From Roridomyces roridus (Eukaryota > Basidiomycota > Agaricomycetes > Agaricales > Mycenaceae), in contig JARKIF010000014.1 in NCBI GenBank assembly GCA_029378245.1, positions 1,240,001 through 1,304,000 on the forward strand: a stretch of 64,000 nt of DNA. The letters run 5' to 3'. The notes below the pieces were generated by a model, which was given only the letters and a program-made list of their open reading frames with translations, was not told the DNA's origin and searched no databases. A program made the translations under genes and the position numbers. The number at the start of each line of letters is the position of its first letter. Positions within the stretch are counted from its first letter, which is position 1. Below, piece by piece: positions 1-9,366 of the stretch.

Positions 1-1386
1 GCAAGGGCGAGGAAATGGCGGAGGAGGGTCATGGTGGGTGTCGAGCGGATGGTGAAGTTGCCAATGGCGCTGTGGACGGCCTCGTTATCCACGTGAAAAA
101 TGACATGTTTGCCTCTGAACTCTTCTCCCCAGCAGAGTACGGCGTGTACGACGGCGAGCATTTCCTTGACTTGGATGTGCTCCGAGCGATAACGAGGCGG
201 GCACCGGGTGGAGAACCAGTGCGAGTGAAAGTGGCCGCCAAGCCCCTTCTCGCCGCTGGCGTCGGTGTAGATGTGTAGGGTGTCACAGTGGGGGGAGATG
301 AGATGGACGCCGTTCCATTTGGAAGAGAATGCCGTCCACCACGCGATGTCGTGTCGCGCTGGTTTTGGAATACGACGGCGTGAGAATGGCGTGTGGAACT
401 CGGCTTCAAAGTCGTGGAGACTCCGAATAAAGGCACGAGACGTGGCGACGACCTTGCACGCGAACTGCAAGAATCCGACAAGTTCCTTGGTCTCGGTCAA
501 CGTTGCGTGGGTACGCCAAGACCAGGATGCGAGTAGCTCCGTGAGGTAAGCAAGCTTCTCTGCGGGTAATCTCGCCTCCATCGCGACGGTGTCGAGCTCG
601 ATGCCGAGGAACTCGAGGCAAGTTGTCGGTCCCTCCACCTTGCGAGGCTGAAAGTGAAGGCCGAGTTGTGCCCCGAGCGCAAGAGCCCACTCGAGTGCAT
701 GGCGAACGACATCGAGTGGCACGTGAGGAGCGAAGACTTTGAGGAAGTCATCGAGGTAATGGCGTATGCGAGCGGGAAGGTGGCGTTGCAGAATCCAATG
801 GAGGGCTTCGGCAAATAGATTGAAGATGTACGGCGCAGATCGGCAGCCAAAGCCGAGCACCAGGTCGTAGAAGAACTCCTCGCCCCAGACGAAGCCAAGG
901 AGATGCCAATCCTCGCGGCGTACGGGGATGTGGCGGAAGGCGGACTCAAGGTCGAGCTTGATGAGATGAGAGCCAGGACCAGACGCGATGATGTCGGTGA
1001 TGGCGCGGTCAATCATTTCGTAAGTGATTGTGGCCTCCGAATCGGGGATGCCGTCGTTGACAGAGCTGCCTTCTGGCCACGAGAGATGATGGATGCGACA
1101 AATTTTGGTGGACCGTTTCCGTGTCACCGCGCCGAGCGGCGAGCAGCGGAAATTTGGAAGCGGCGGTGCGGCAAACGGCCCGGCGGTCCGCCCGTTGGCG
1201 ACTTGCGCGGCGATGTCCTCAGAGAGGGCAGTGGTGGCTGCCAGTGAGTCGAAGGCGGACTTCAAATTCGTGCAGTGTTGTGAGATTTCCCTTTTTCCCT
1301 GAAATCCGAGATTGGCACCATGTCGGATAATGTGTATTAATGATGATACGAACTTTCTATCAGGGTAGTCTCGTAAATAAAAGGCC

Positions 1387-1922
1387 TGTAATATCCGTGC
1401 CGGAGGGTAAGGACAAAGGGGCCGGAACCTGAGGTCGGAGGTCGGAGGTCGGAGGTCGGAGGTCGGAGGTCGGAGGTCGGAGGGACGTAGACCGAGGGTG
1501 ATCCGGATGAGGTGAACGCTACTCGGAGGGAGAGCGCACCAGCCACTTGACTTCCGAGAGAGGAGTACTCGGAGACTAGATTGGCACAGAGGAATTGCGG
1601 AGGCAACACACGTTAATTAACTACTGACGTACATCACAATCGTATGTCCTATTTATACTAAGTAAGTATGACACGATCAAATGGAGTCAGAAGCGCGAAA
1701 GACAATAAGCTCTATGTTAAACAATAAGAAAGAAGATGATAAAGATAATCACAATAAGGGAAACGCTCAGAACGACTTCATTGCGTGAAAACCCTATCGG
1801 ATTGTGCAATACGATGAATCGGATGCATCATTGGTCGGAGCGTCCGGAACAGTCGGAGGCGTTCCGGCCCGGAGGTGGTCGGAGGATGTCGGAAGGACGG
1901 AGTTGGTGACATGGATATAACA
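1387..1922. mobile_element. Solo LTR (536 bp) with 5-bp target duplication AGGCC
   Basis: The segment starts TGTAATATCC and ends GGATATAACA, an imperfect terminal inverted repeat of the TG...CA type. It is flanked on both sides by AGGCC (1382-1386 and 1923-1927), a 5-bp target duplication typical of LTR retrotransposons. Internally it shares a block around 1759-1800 (GGGAAACGCTCAGA and GCGTGAAAACCC) with the second solo LTR at 43496-44002, so both belong to related families. No internal retroviral-type genes remain, which fits loss by recombination between the two LTRs. Confidence 0.
1431..1483. repeat. 7-bp minisatellite (GGAGGTC)x7
   Basis: Seven perfect tandem copies of GGAGGTC lie inside the solo LTR. 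Because the unit is 7 bp, copy number changes would shift any reading frame across it; here it is in non-coding LTR sequence. Confidence 0.
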
Positions 1923-2169
1923 AGGCCCATGCCTCCTCGTTCAGAACGGAAGAGACTGTGGGTGATTTGGGGGAGACAGCGGGGGCGGCGTTGACCCGGG
2001 GGTCAGAATTGGGGCGCGGAGGCGGTGTGATTAATGGGGGAAAAAGATGTGAGTGAGGTAAAGCGGGGAGTGAGTCCGTTGCGAGTGGAGCCGAAAAGAC
2101 GGGTACGTCGACGGGGCGGCCGCGACGTGATAGCGGAGACGTGATGGAGTTACACGTCGGGCCGTCGCC

Positions 2170-3126
2170 CTATGCGTGCTGCGTGAGGGGGTGGTCCTTC
2201 CCACAGCCCGGGGCAGAGCAAATGTGTGGACATTTCCACGCGCATGGAGAGGCGCACGTGCCAGCATTGAATTTGCGGCACGGTTCGTTGGATGAGGTTG
2301 ATGGGGCGCCCGTGGTTTTCTTCGGCAATTTCCCCGCAGCCTGGATCTGTTTGCGATGCGCATACACGTAGAGGCTGAGAAGCCCGACATCCGAGGTCCC
2401 CCACCCATCGTAGGAACCGGCCAACATCTCGCCACGGCGCCGGTTGAAGAACAGCGTGTGATATTCCAACACAGCGGGCCATTCGTAGTCCGCCGCAAGT
2501 GTCGCGAGGTGATTGGCATAGCGGTAGAAGTAGACGGTGGCAGCAGACCGCGTGGGTAGGTGTGCCATGAGAATGGCAAAGAAAGTGTTGAGCGGCAGGA
2601 GGACAGAATTGAGATTCTTGTACGCTTTGTGGCGCGTCATATTCATCTCAAACGTCCCGGTGGCAGTGAGGCTGTATGTGGGCTCGGAGTCCCTGACCCG
2701 CACATCCAGCTTGTAGAGGTCCGCAGCCTCAAGGTCGTGGGTGATAACCGAGGTGATGCATGCCGGCTTGACGTCGGGGAAGAGGGATTGGAGAGATGGT
2801 GACGCACCTGTAGGTGAGTTGTGCGGGACAAGGGGAGGAGTGTACTGTTGTTGCACTACTAGTGGAGGTGGGCTGACGGGCTGCGCTACGGTAGCAACGC
2901 CTGCAGCAGGCGGCGCACCAGTAGTAGCCGTATTCTGCGCAGCCTGAGTTGCCGAAAGCGCGGCCATAAGCACCCCCATTTGGGACTGCAGTTGGGAAAC
3001 AGCTGCCGCCATTTGCTCCGCCGTAGGCGGGGCCGGAGGGGTGCCGTTAGTGGGGTTGGTGCCACCCCCGGGTGTTGGCCCAGGGGCAGGAGTGGAAGCA
3101 GGGGTTGTGTTGGCAATGTCTGACAT
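2170..3126 (-). CDS. Gag-like protein of the DIRS-type element
   Basis: A 318-residue ORF. Residues 1-110 are rich in Pro, Thr, Ala and Gln. The middle is a folded helical region (from about residue 120). The C-terminus carries a cysteine/histidine cluster, CRKFNAGTC followed by CAWKCPHICSAPGCGKDHP, close to the CCCH/CCHC-type zinc fingers at the end of DIRS/Ngaro Gag proteins in Agaricomycetes. It lies directly upstream of the RT frame, on the same strand. The start chosen is the ATG at 3126, the first in frame. It probably forms the particle that packages element RNA; this is inferred from position and zinc finger, not from close similarity I can measure. Confidence 0.
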   Translation of the reverse strand: MSDIANTTPASTPAPGPTPGGGTNPTNGTPPAPPTAEQMAAAVSQLQSQMGVLMAALSATQAAQNTATTGAPPAAGVATVAQPVSPPPLVVQQQYTPPLVPHNSPTGASPSLQSLFPDVKPACITSVITHDLEAADLYKLDVRVRDSEPTYSLTATGTFEMNMTRHKAYKNLNSVLLPLNTFFAILMAHLPTRSAATVYFYRYANHLATLAADYEWPAVLEYHTLFFNRRRGEMLAGSYDGWGTSDVGLLSLYVYAHRKQIQAAGKLPKKTTGAPSTSSNEPCRKFNAGTCASPCAWKCPHICSAPGCGKDHPLTQHA

Positions 3127-3254
3127 GGAATTTTCGGGTTCGGCGGGGACGGACTCGGGAGTCTGAGCAGGTCGAACAGCGAAACGACTGTTGATGCGAT
3201 ACTGAACGGCTTGGGAAGCCGTGGTGACGAGAGACGAAATACGACGAGTATTAT

Positions 3255-3335
3255 CTGCGAGTGCAGTTGAGACGATGAGTAGATAAAGTAAGAGAGAGAA
3301 GAAGCTTACCTGCGAGCGCAGTTGAGACGATGAGT
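3255..3335. repeat. Paired 26-bp direct repeats at the element's right side
   Basis: CTGCGAGYGCAGTTGAGACG plus six more bases occurs at 3255-3280 and 3310-3335, separated by 29 bp. A palindromic variant (CTGCGCTTGCAG) follows at about 3342. Such offset repeats resemble the split direct repeats of Ngaro-type elements, but the matching partner would be outside the window. Confidence 0.
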
Positions 3336-3340
3336 CTTGT

Positions 3341-3667
3341 CTGCGCTTGCAGGTCGTATATGTATACCGAGGACGGACAAAGGGATAATGGGAGATGCTT
3401 GTCGTGACAAGTGTGAATGGGAAATGAAAGTCGCGTGTTCGTGAAAGGGATCAGAGACGGTGACGTCGGACTCGTTTGCTAACCCCGTGCAATCCACCCC
3501 ATCACCATTGCCCATCAATATGCAAAAGCAACGGCTGTCAAATGCACGTGCTTCACCGTCGGGGATATTACATGATAAGGGAACCCGCCTGCACTGGGGG
3601 CGTGGTAACCACTAGACTAGTGTTCTCCCCGTTTCTCACTGCGGAAGAACGTCTGGGTATCCGAGAC
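3341..3667. other. Spacer between retrotransposon and F-box array
   Basis: No gene is supported here. Positions 3594-3635 contain a block (GGGGGCGTGGTAACCAC and flanks) that recurs in inverted orientation at about 44070-44105. It looks like a tRNA D-arm in reverse complement, but no complete tRNA fold is present at either place. Confidence 0.
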
Positions 3668-4346
3668 TAAAAGGCGTGGCGAAACAGTGGAAGGCCATTG
3701 TAGAGAGTGATCCGATCCTGCAGATGCAATTGTTCAAAAAAGCGAGTTGGGCATACATCGAAGGTGGACACGCGGAGACGGATGTCGAGCCAGGGGTCAA
3801 AAGCGACCCCTTTCTGGTGCGTGTCTTTGATCTACCACTTTTCACTTTTCAGGACTCACGAGCACACAGATGCACCCCATCTTCCAGCACATCTCCTACC
3901 GGCTCTGCGACGACGTTTCGAAAGTAGAGGTCTACTTCCAAAAGAAAGGCCAGGTTGACGAGATCGTTAATGCGGAACATGCAGACGACGATGACGCCTG
4001 GACGGACGTTGAATCCGAATCGGAAACAATAGTCATCCCACTCGCCTCCAGCGGCACGCTGAATGACCTCGCCACAATCCCCGCCGTCACCCACTTCCGC
4101 ATCACTATAGAGGAGTGGAGACTCGGCGATGACGAGACCTATACACTCACCGTCGAGAATGACAAGGGCGTGACGGTGTCGGATGTCTTCACCCAGATGA
4201 GGGCGGCGGTGACTCACGACGCGGTCGAAACAGACGAAGGTCCCGAGCTCGTCGTCGAGGCACTCGTAGATTGCGTCTATGAAGGATTCGGGGCTTACAA
4301 GCGCACCGGCAAGACGCTTTCGACGTACCTGTCACTGGGGACGTAA
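3668..4346 (+). pseudogene. F-box paralogue 1, 5'-truncated
   Basis: The first member of the tandem array. It begins in the middle of the F-box at VAKQWKAIVESDP; the promoter and the ELHALIL half of the box are missing, replaced by the sequence to its left. The C-terminal exon is intact from ATG 3870: MHPIFQ, GTLNDLATIPAVTHF, VENDKGVTVSDVF and GFGAYKRTGKTL, ending at TAA 4346. It is the most diverged copy, with an acidic insertion (DDDDAWTDVESESE) and no last intron. Without its promoter and start it is probably a relic, although transcription of the C-terminal half alone cannot be excluded. Confidence 0.
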
Positions 4347-4966
4347 TTTCTTGCGTTGGCTACTATTTGATGGGATGAGGAGGAGGTTCTGCGTTCCGAG
4401 TCGACATTTGTCGCAACAAAAATTCTCCGAGGCTGTTATCAATGTACACATATGTCTAGTTGCTCGATGCTGAATTCTTGTGACTCAAGTACTAGTTTCA
4501 ACCACCTCAGTGCTACCATCCCCGCTAAGCTTCAAGTACGGTCACGGACTCACGGAGTTCTATAGAGTGAGCAAGAGTGGACTCGATTAGATGTCCAAGT
4601 GGCTCAACACCCTCCGGCAAGAAACATGTCGTAGAAGCCAGCCGCGAGCAATGTGTAAGCGATCAGCAAAGTTGATGTTCAACTTCATGATCAACTGTTC
4701 AACTCAAGTTCAACTGTGGGAAATGATATGATGTCGGTGATGGCCGGAGCCACCGACACTGCTTTCACCCATGACCTCTGGCTGTGTTCGAGCTTGGTTC
4801 AGGCTGGCCTCATCTCCCTCGTATGTGCATTGCGCACCCGCGAAGCTGGTCAGAATCTCTTGATGGAACAGTCGATCAATGGAAGACTCGACTCCGACCG
4901 CAAAGGCGGCAATTTTACATAAAAGACGCCACCTGGTCTGCGCCACCATCTCTCGCACGAAAAAAA
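4347..4966. other. Intergenic spacer with promoter of F-box gene 2
   Basis: I see no coding region in 4347-4900. The last 60 bases carry the array's common promoter block (TTTTACATAAAA at 4913-4924 followed by a CGCCACCA-like leader). Confidence 0.
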
Positions 4967-5753
4967 ATGGCTACCGAGTCCACACCCGCAACGCTCAGCG
5001 ACTTGGTACCCGAGCTTCACGCACTCATCCTAGCCAATCTCCCGTACAAACACCTCCTCTGTGCCAAACGCGTCGCGAAAAACTGGAAGGCGATTATCGA
5101 AAGCGACCCCACGCTCCAGGTGCAAACTTTCAAGAAAGCGAGTTCAGTTCATATAGGTGCGCAGGTCAGGATCTCTTGGACGACAAACCTGAACGAAATT
5201 CAGACAACGGCGTCGTTGAAGTCGACGAGTATACCATCCAACGCGACAGTGAGCCGATGACGGTGGGTCCTCGTCCCTCTTCTGCGTAGTCCCGCTTGAG
5301 CATACCTAGATACACCCAGCGTTGCAGGAGATGTGCTGGCATTTCGGCGAGGCCGTGTCCGACGCGAGATTCTACCTGGGCTCCAACTTGGACCCGTATT
5401 TGGCCTCAGCGGGCGTTCTCGACGACCTCGCAACCATCCCCGCCGTTCACACATTCAAGACCACGATGCGGGAAGATATGTTTTCTCCAGTAATTTTCGT
5501 GCAGAACGACCAAGGCATTACGGTGCGCGACGTACTTTCCCGCCTAGCCGAAGCGTCGGTGTTTTGGTTTCTCTTCCCCCCACCTTGCCCTGACCGCATA
5601 TCGTGCAGGGCCCAAATACCTGTCGCTGTTGACGAGGACGGAAAGACCATCCTGCTGTGCGAAACGATGGGGGACCACATCTACTATGATGGTTTCGAAT
5701 CTTTGACGTGCACGGGGACTGTGCTGTGCGCGGGCCTCTATTTTGGCTCCTGA
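4967..5753 (+). CDS. F-box protein, array copy 2
   Basis: Model: exons 4967-5156, 5204-5262, 5310-5554 and 5609-5753 (639 nt, 212 residues). The N-terminal F-box reads ELHALILANLPYKHLL and VAKNWKAIIESDPTLQ, the usual Skp1-binding helix pattern. After a short linker exon comes a C-terminal domain starting IHPALQ, with ASAGVLDDLATIPAVHTF and QNDQGITVRDVLSRL, whose layout resembles DUF6699 of Agaricomycetes. The likely role is a substrate adaptor of an SCF ubiquitin ligase. The start is the only ATG just after the promoter block. The family call is firm; the DUF6699 assignment is by pattern only. Confidence 0.
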
Positions 5754-6779
5754 TCATGTTCATACAGAAATTTGTTGCCTGTATTCTTTACAAATCGCTG
5801 AATCTGCTTGTCGTTCGAGTCGCCTGCACGTTCGTGAGAAACTCGTCCAAAACTGCGAAAGGTATGACAGCATTTATCATTGAAAATTACAGTGTCAATG
5901 GTGCAGATGCAAGGCATTAGTTCAATGTAGTGATACACAAGTTTATGCATCTTTTCAGGTTTAATTCCCAGGTTTTGCTGGATAGGGAACTCACAATATG
6001 ACCCTGACACAGGTTATGGATGCCTATCATGTGGTAGCACCACCCAAGGCAAGCATGGGACACAGGTCTTAAAAGTGCAAGTTGAGACGCAACTCAAGGA
6101 CACAACACGTAACTCCCAGACGCAGGTCATGTGATGTGATTCAATTTTGGATCAGATGTTGATCCAAGATTCTGATACAAGTGATCATATGGTCACAAGT
6201 TCCCACAATCTTACATAATCCATGATCAGGCGATATTCAAATGTGTTGAAAACTCCCATCATGAATCCACTTGTTATTGTTATCTATCTATTACTGCATC
6301 TATTTGAGGAGAAAAATGGGTAGATCTAAACTGTTTGGAATTTCATTTGATCAATGTATTGTGACACTAATGAAAGAGACTACTTTGTAACAATGTAATC
6401 TCAATTGCCCATGTGGTAGAATCTCAAAACATGCCAAAGGCCAGCAGCAAAAACATGGCCAAATGAGGAAATTTCTTTGGCATTTCAAATTATCTCCATC
6501 ACATAATTTCCGGATAGAACCTAACTTGGAAGTCACATGACCTGCGTCTCGGAGTTGTGTCTCAACTTGCCACTTGCGTCTCTGACTTGCGTCTCAACTT
6601 GAGATCATGTGACCTGTGTCTTGACCTTGCATCCAGCCAAAATAGCCTGACATGTGACCCGCACCTGTGCTCACTGTATTGTCTCAGCCTACCACTTGAG
6701 CCAGATATTTTTCAATGAAAAATGACTTTATAGAAAGGCAACAATTTTACATAAGAAACGCGACTTGGCTTCCGCCAGC
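5754..6779. other. Intergenic region holding an inverted-repeat element
   Basis: No coding sequence is supported. It contains the inverted-repeat element at 6059-6620 and, at 6744-6754, the promoter core of the next gene. Confidence 0.
6059..6620. mobile_element. MITE-like element with about 80-bp inverted arms
   Basis: The left arm (6059-6136: GACACAGGTC ... CAAGTTGAGACGCAA ... AGACGCAGGTCATGTGA) is the reverse complement, with differences, of the right arm (6532-6620, ending CATGTGACCTGTGTC). The roughly 400 bp between the arms are AT-rich and have no ORF. The structure fits a non-autonomous DNA transposon or foldback element. I could not find a convincing target-site duplication, so the superfamily is unknown. 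Confidence 0.
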
Positions 6780-7583
6780 ATGACTGCCGAATCCACTGTC
6801 CCTACAACGCTCACCTTCCCTCCCGACGCGTTACCCGAGCTCCACGCTCTCATCCTCAGCAATCTCCCGTACAAAGACCTCCTCTGTTTCAAACGCGTCG
6901 CGAAAAGCTGGAAGGCGATTGTCGAAAGCGATCTCGCGCTTCAAGCCCAAACTTTCAAGAAAGCGACCTCGGTTTATAGAGGTGCGACACGCCTAACTTT
7001 CCTGCGACCACTCTGAACAAAACTTGGGAACACAGACAACGGGGTCAATGACAAGAGTGTCCAACGCAACAGTGAGCCGGTGACGGTGGGCTTCCTCCTC
7101 TTCTGCGAGATCCCCTTGAGCGTTGGCACCCAGATACACCCAGCATTGCAGAGCATGAACTGGATGTTTGGCCAGCCCGCGTCCAAGGCTGAACTCTACA
7201 CTGACTCCGACGAGGAACTGTCTCTGTCCGCGGCGGGCGTGTTGGACGATCTCGCAACCATCCCCGCTGTCCACACATTCAAGATCTCTTTGGATGATGA
7301 AGGAGGAGGTGTGGCGTCCCCAATCGTCGTGAAAAACAGCAAAGGAATCACCGTACTCGACGTGCTCACCCGCCTAGTTGAAGCGTCGGTCATTTTGGTT
7401 TCGTCTTCCCCACCCTCCTCTGACCGCGTATCTTGCAGAGCTGAGGAACCTGTCGGAGTTGGCAGGAAGGGAAAGCCGATCCTCATGTACGAACGGATGG
7501 GTGACCACAGATTCTTTGAAGGTTTCTCGTATTTGAAGCGCAAGGGTACCAAGTTGTTCGCGTCCATCTTTACTGGCTCCTGA
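6780..7583 (+). CDS. F-box protein, array copy 3
   Basis: Model: exons 6780-6981, 7036-7085, 7134-7384 and 7439-7583 (648 nt, 215 residues). F-box at residues 18-55: ELHALILSNLPYKDLL, VAKSWKAIVESDLALQ. The C-terminal domain contains IHPALQSMNWMFGQP, AAGVLDDLATIPAVHTFKIS, VKNSKGITVLDVLTRLVEA and GFSYLKRKGTKLF. The third intron is 54 nt, so an unspliced transcript would also stay open; copy 7, where the same intron is 52 nt, shows that it must be removed. The upstream in-frame TTG at 6765 is not used as start because ATG 6780 matches the other copies (MTAEST). Confidence 0.
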
Positions 7584-7734
7584 ACTCGTTCTCTGTATTA
7601 TTCACGAATCGCCGAATTTGCATTGTTTTTTTGGTTCGAGTCGTGTCCTAGAAACGCGTGAGAACTAAGAACCCGCGAGGCAAGAATTTTACATAAAGAC
7701 GCGACTTGCTCTTCGCCACCATATCTTCCACACC

Positions 7735-8494
7735 ATGGCCGCCGTATTGACTACCCCTACAGCGCTCACCTTCCCATCCGACTTGGTGCCCGAGCTCCAT
7801 GCACTCATCTTGAGCAATCTCCCATATTTGAATCTCCTTTGTGCCAAACGCGTCGCGAAAAAGTGGAAGGCCATCGTCGAAAGTGATCCTACACTCCAAG
7901 TCCAAACTTTCAAGAAAGCGACCTCGGAGTATAGAGGTGGGTTACACCAGACTTTGGGTGCAGGTCTGAGCGAAAGTCAACACAGACAACGGCGTCAAGG
8001 AGAAGTGGAGTACCCAAAAGGAGCCTATTGAGCCAGTGACGGTGGATTTCTGGCCTTGTTTCTGTTCGTCGGAGTCTTAACATTGCTTTTGAAGATGCAC
8101 CCAGCACTCCAGGACGCGACCTTCATGTTCGGCCAACCCATCCGGAACATGATATTATACGACGCGCCGGTGGCGTCGGCGGGCGTGCTAGACGACCTCG
8201 CAATCATCCCTGCCGTCCACACGTTCGAGATATCTTGGAATATGGATGAGGACGAATGTTGGGGGGGGTTTTCATTCAATGTGAAAAACAAACAGGGTAT
8301 CACCGTGCGCAACGTTCTCACCCAGATATACAAAGCGTCGGTGTTCCTGTTATCTTCCCTTTCACTCGCATCTGACCCGATATGGCGCAGGGGTAAAAAA
8401 ACACGACATGGAGGACCAGGATAACTACGAGGGCCTGGATGGTTTGAAGCGCACGGGTACAAAGTTGGTCGGGGATATCGTGCTGTTGGGATGA
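7735..8494 (+). pseudogene. F-box paralogue 4, single-base frameshift in last exon
   Basis: The family model gives exons 7735-7936, 7986-8041, 8095-8336 and 8391-8494: 604 nt, one base too many. The extra base lies in a run of seven A at 8395-8401, just after the last acceptor; copy 6, its closest relative, has six. Reading through ends early at GGPG, while the conserved GLDGLKRTGTKLV lies in the next frame. The F-box (ELHALILSNLPYLNLL, VAKKWKAIVESDP), linker exon and MHPALQDATFMFGQP region are intact. Either a very young pseudogene or a homopolymer sequencing error. Confidence 0.
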
Positions 8495-8642
8495 ATTTTT
8501 TTGTATGTATTTTTTTCACGAATTGCTGAATTGTTCTTGTCTGGAGTTGTGTCCTTAACCTGGAAGTGCCGGCGTCAAGCTCAAGGAGGGTCCGACGGTC
8601 GCCTAGCCTGTGAGTCTTGGAAGATGGAATCGACGGTCCAAG

Positions 8643-9287
8643 TAGGGCTGGGCACCGTACCGTAACGGACACGGCCGTAATTGATACGGCCGTGACATTA
8701 CGGCCCGTAGAGTAGTAGCATCAATCACTCACGGTACGCTACGGTGCCGTATACGGCCGTATTTCCGTAACACGGCCGTAAATTGATGGCCAATCATTTC
8801 TCATGAGAGTCTGAATTCCTGGATGATTGTGAGCATCGGCATTGAATCTTATGATATGAAGCACCTCTCCCATGCATACCCATCCTTCTTCGGGCAGAAT
8901 TTGGGCAGGGCACGTCCGCCGCCGCCGGCTTTGAAGGTTGATGGGGTGTTTGATGCATTGATGTGGCTACCGTAAACATCGACAATACCCGCGGCAGCCG
9001 CCAGCTGCCGCCTCAACCAAAGGGGATGGTGTTTCCGCAGTTGTACAAGTTCCCACTCGGCTTCGTGAAACAATTCTGACACAAATCACCCGCGATAACA
9101 GTGTTTAGAGGACATTGCCGAGCATTTCCGTATTACGGCCGTAACGGCCGTGTTTTTACGGGAAATACGGCACACAGCCGTGTTGGACACGGGCCGTGTC
9201 AAGACCACTACCAGGGGCCACGGCACGGCACCGTATCCGTATTACGGAGCCGTATTCCGTAGGGTACGGTTACGGTGCCCAGCCCTA
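8643..9287. mobile_element. hAT-type MITE (645 bp), TSD GGTCCAAG
   Basis: The element starts TAGGGCTGGGCACCGTA and ends with the inverse (ACGGTGCCCAGCCCTA). It is flanked by a perfect 8-bp duplication, GGTCCAAG, at 8635-8642 and 9288-9295; 8-bp duplications and TAGGGNTGGGCA-like ends are typical of hAT transposons. Both subterminal regions are full of TACGGCCGTA-type palindromes, which may be transposase-binding sites. No full transposase ORF is present; a 77-residue minus-strand ORF at 8849-9082 is unrecognised. It is therefore non-autonomous. It inserted between array copies 4 and 5. Confidence 0.
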
Positions 9288-9366
9288 GGTCCAAGACGGC
9301 GAGCCGCGAAAGGCAAGACTTTTACGTAAGAAACGCGACTTGTTCTTCACCACCATCTTGCAAACC

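Larger units (their letters stand above)
1..2030 (-). pseudogene. Reverse transcriptase-RNase H, interrupted by a solo LTR
   Basis: Reading the minus strand from 2030, the frame gives a lead ending VLNEEAWAFYLRDYPDRKFV, then HGANLGF, the RT fingers (SPLGAVTRK, IHHLSWPEGSSVND), catalytic LDLESAF near 950, YLDD at 747-758, and the RNase H motifs IYTDASGE and HVDNEAV close to 255 and 95. The frame is open to position 1. It is broken once, between WAF and YLRD, by the 536-bp LTR at 1387-1922; removing that LTR and one 5-bp target copy rejoins the frame exactly. A TAA at 2031-2033 separates this frame from Gag, so ORF2 would need its own start, a frameshift or splicing. The element is therefore dead at this locus. 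Confidence 0.
1..3340 (-). mobile_element. DIRS/Ngaro-type retrotransposon, 3' part cut by window edge
   Basis: A minus-strand element with a Gag-like ORF (2170-3126) followed by a reverse transcriptase/RNase H frame (2030 down to 1). The RT order and motifs (SPLGAV, LDLESAFRHIPV, YLDD) and the immediately following RNase H (IYTDASGEKGLGG) fit the DIRS/Ngaro group, which uses a tyrosine recombinase instead of an integrase. The recombinase would lie beyond position 1 and is not seen. The right boundary is set near 3340 only because short direct repeats (3255-3280 and 3310-3335) resemble the split repeats that end Ngaro elements. Certain: RT and RNase H. Inferred: class and right end. Confidence 0.

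Noticed and set aside
29..481. 150-codon minus-strand ORF at the left edge
   Set aside because: It overlaps the RT/RNase H frame in another phase and has only low-complexity Ser/Thr/Arg composition; the RNase H motifs are in the neighbouring frame.
2031..2579. 182-codon minus-strand ORF overlapping Gag
   Set aside because: Shadow of the Gag coding region in another frame, without domain features; ends at the TAA that precedes the RT frame.
8025..8672. 215-codon minus-strand ORF across F-box copy 4
   Set aside because: Antisense to a well-supported exon; composition reflects the reverse complement of conserved F-box family motifs.
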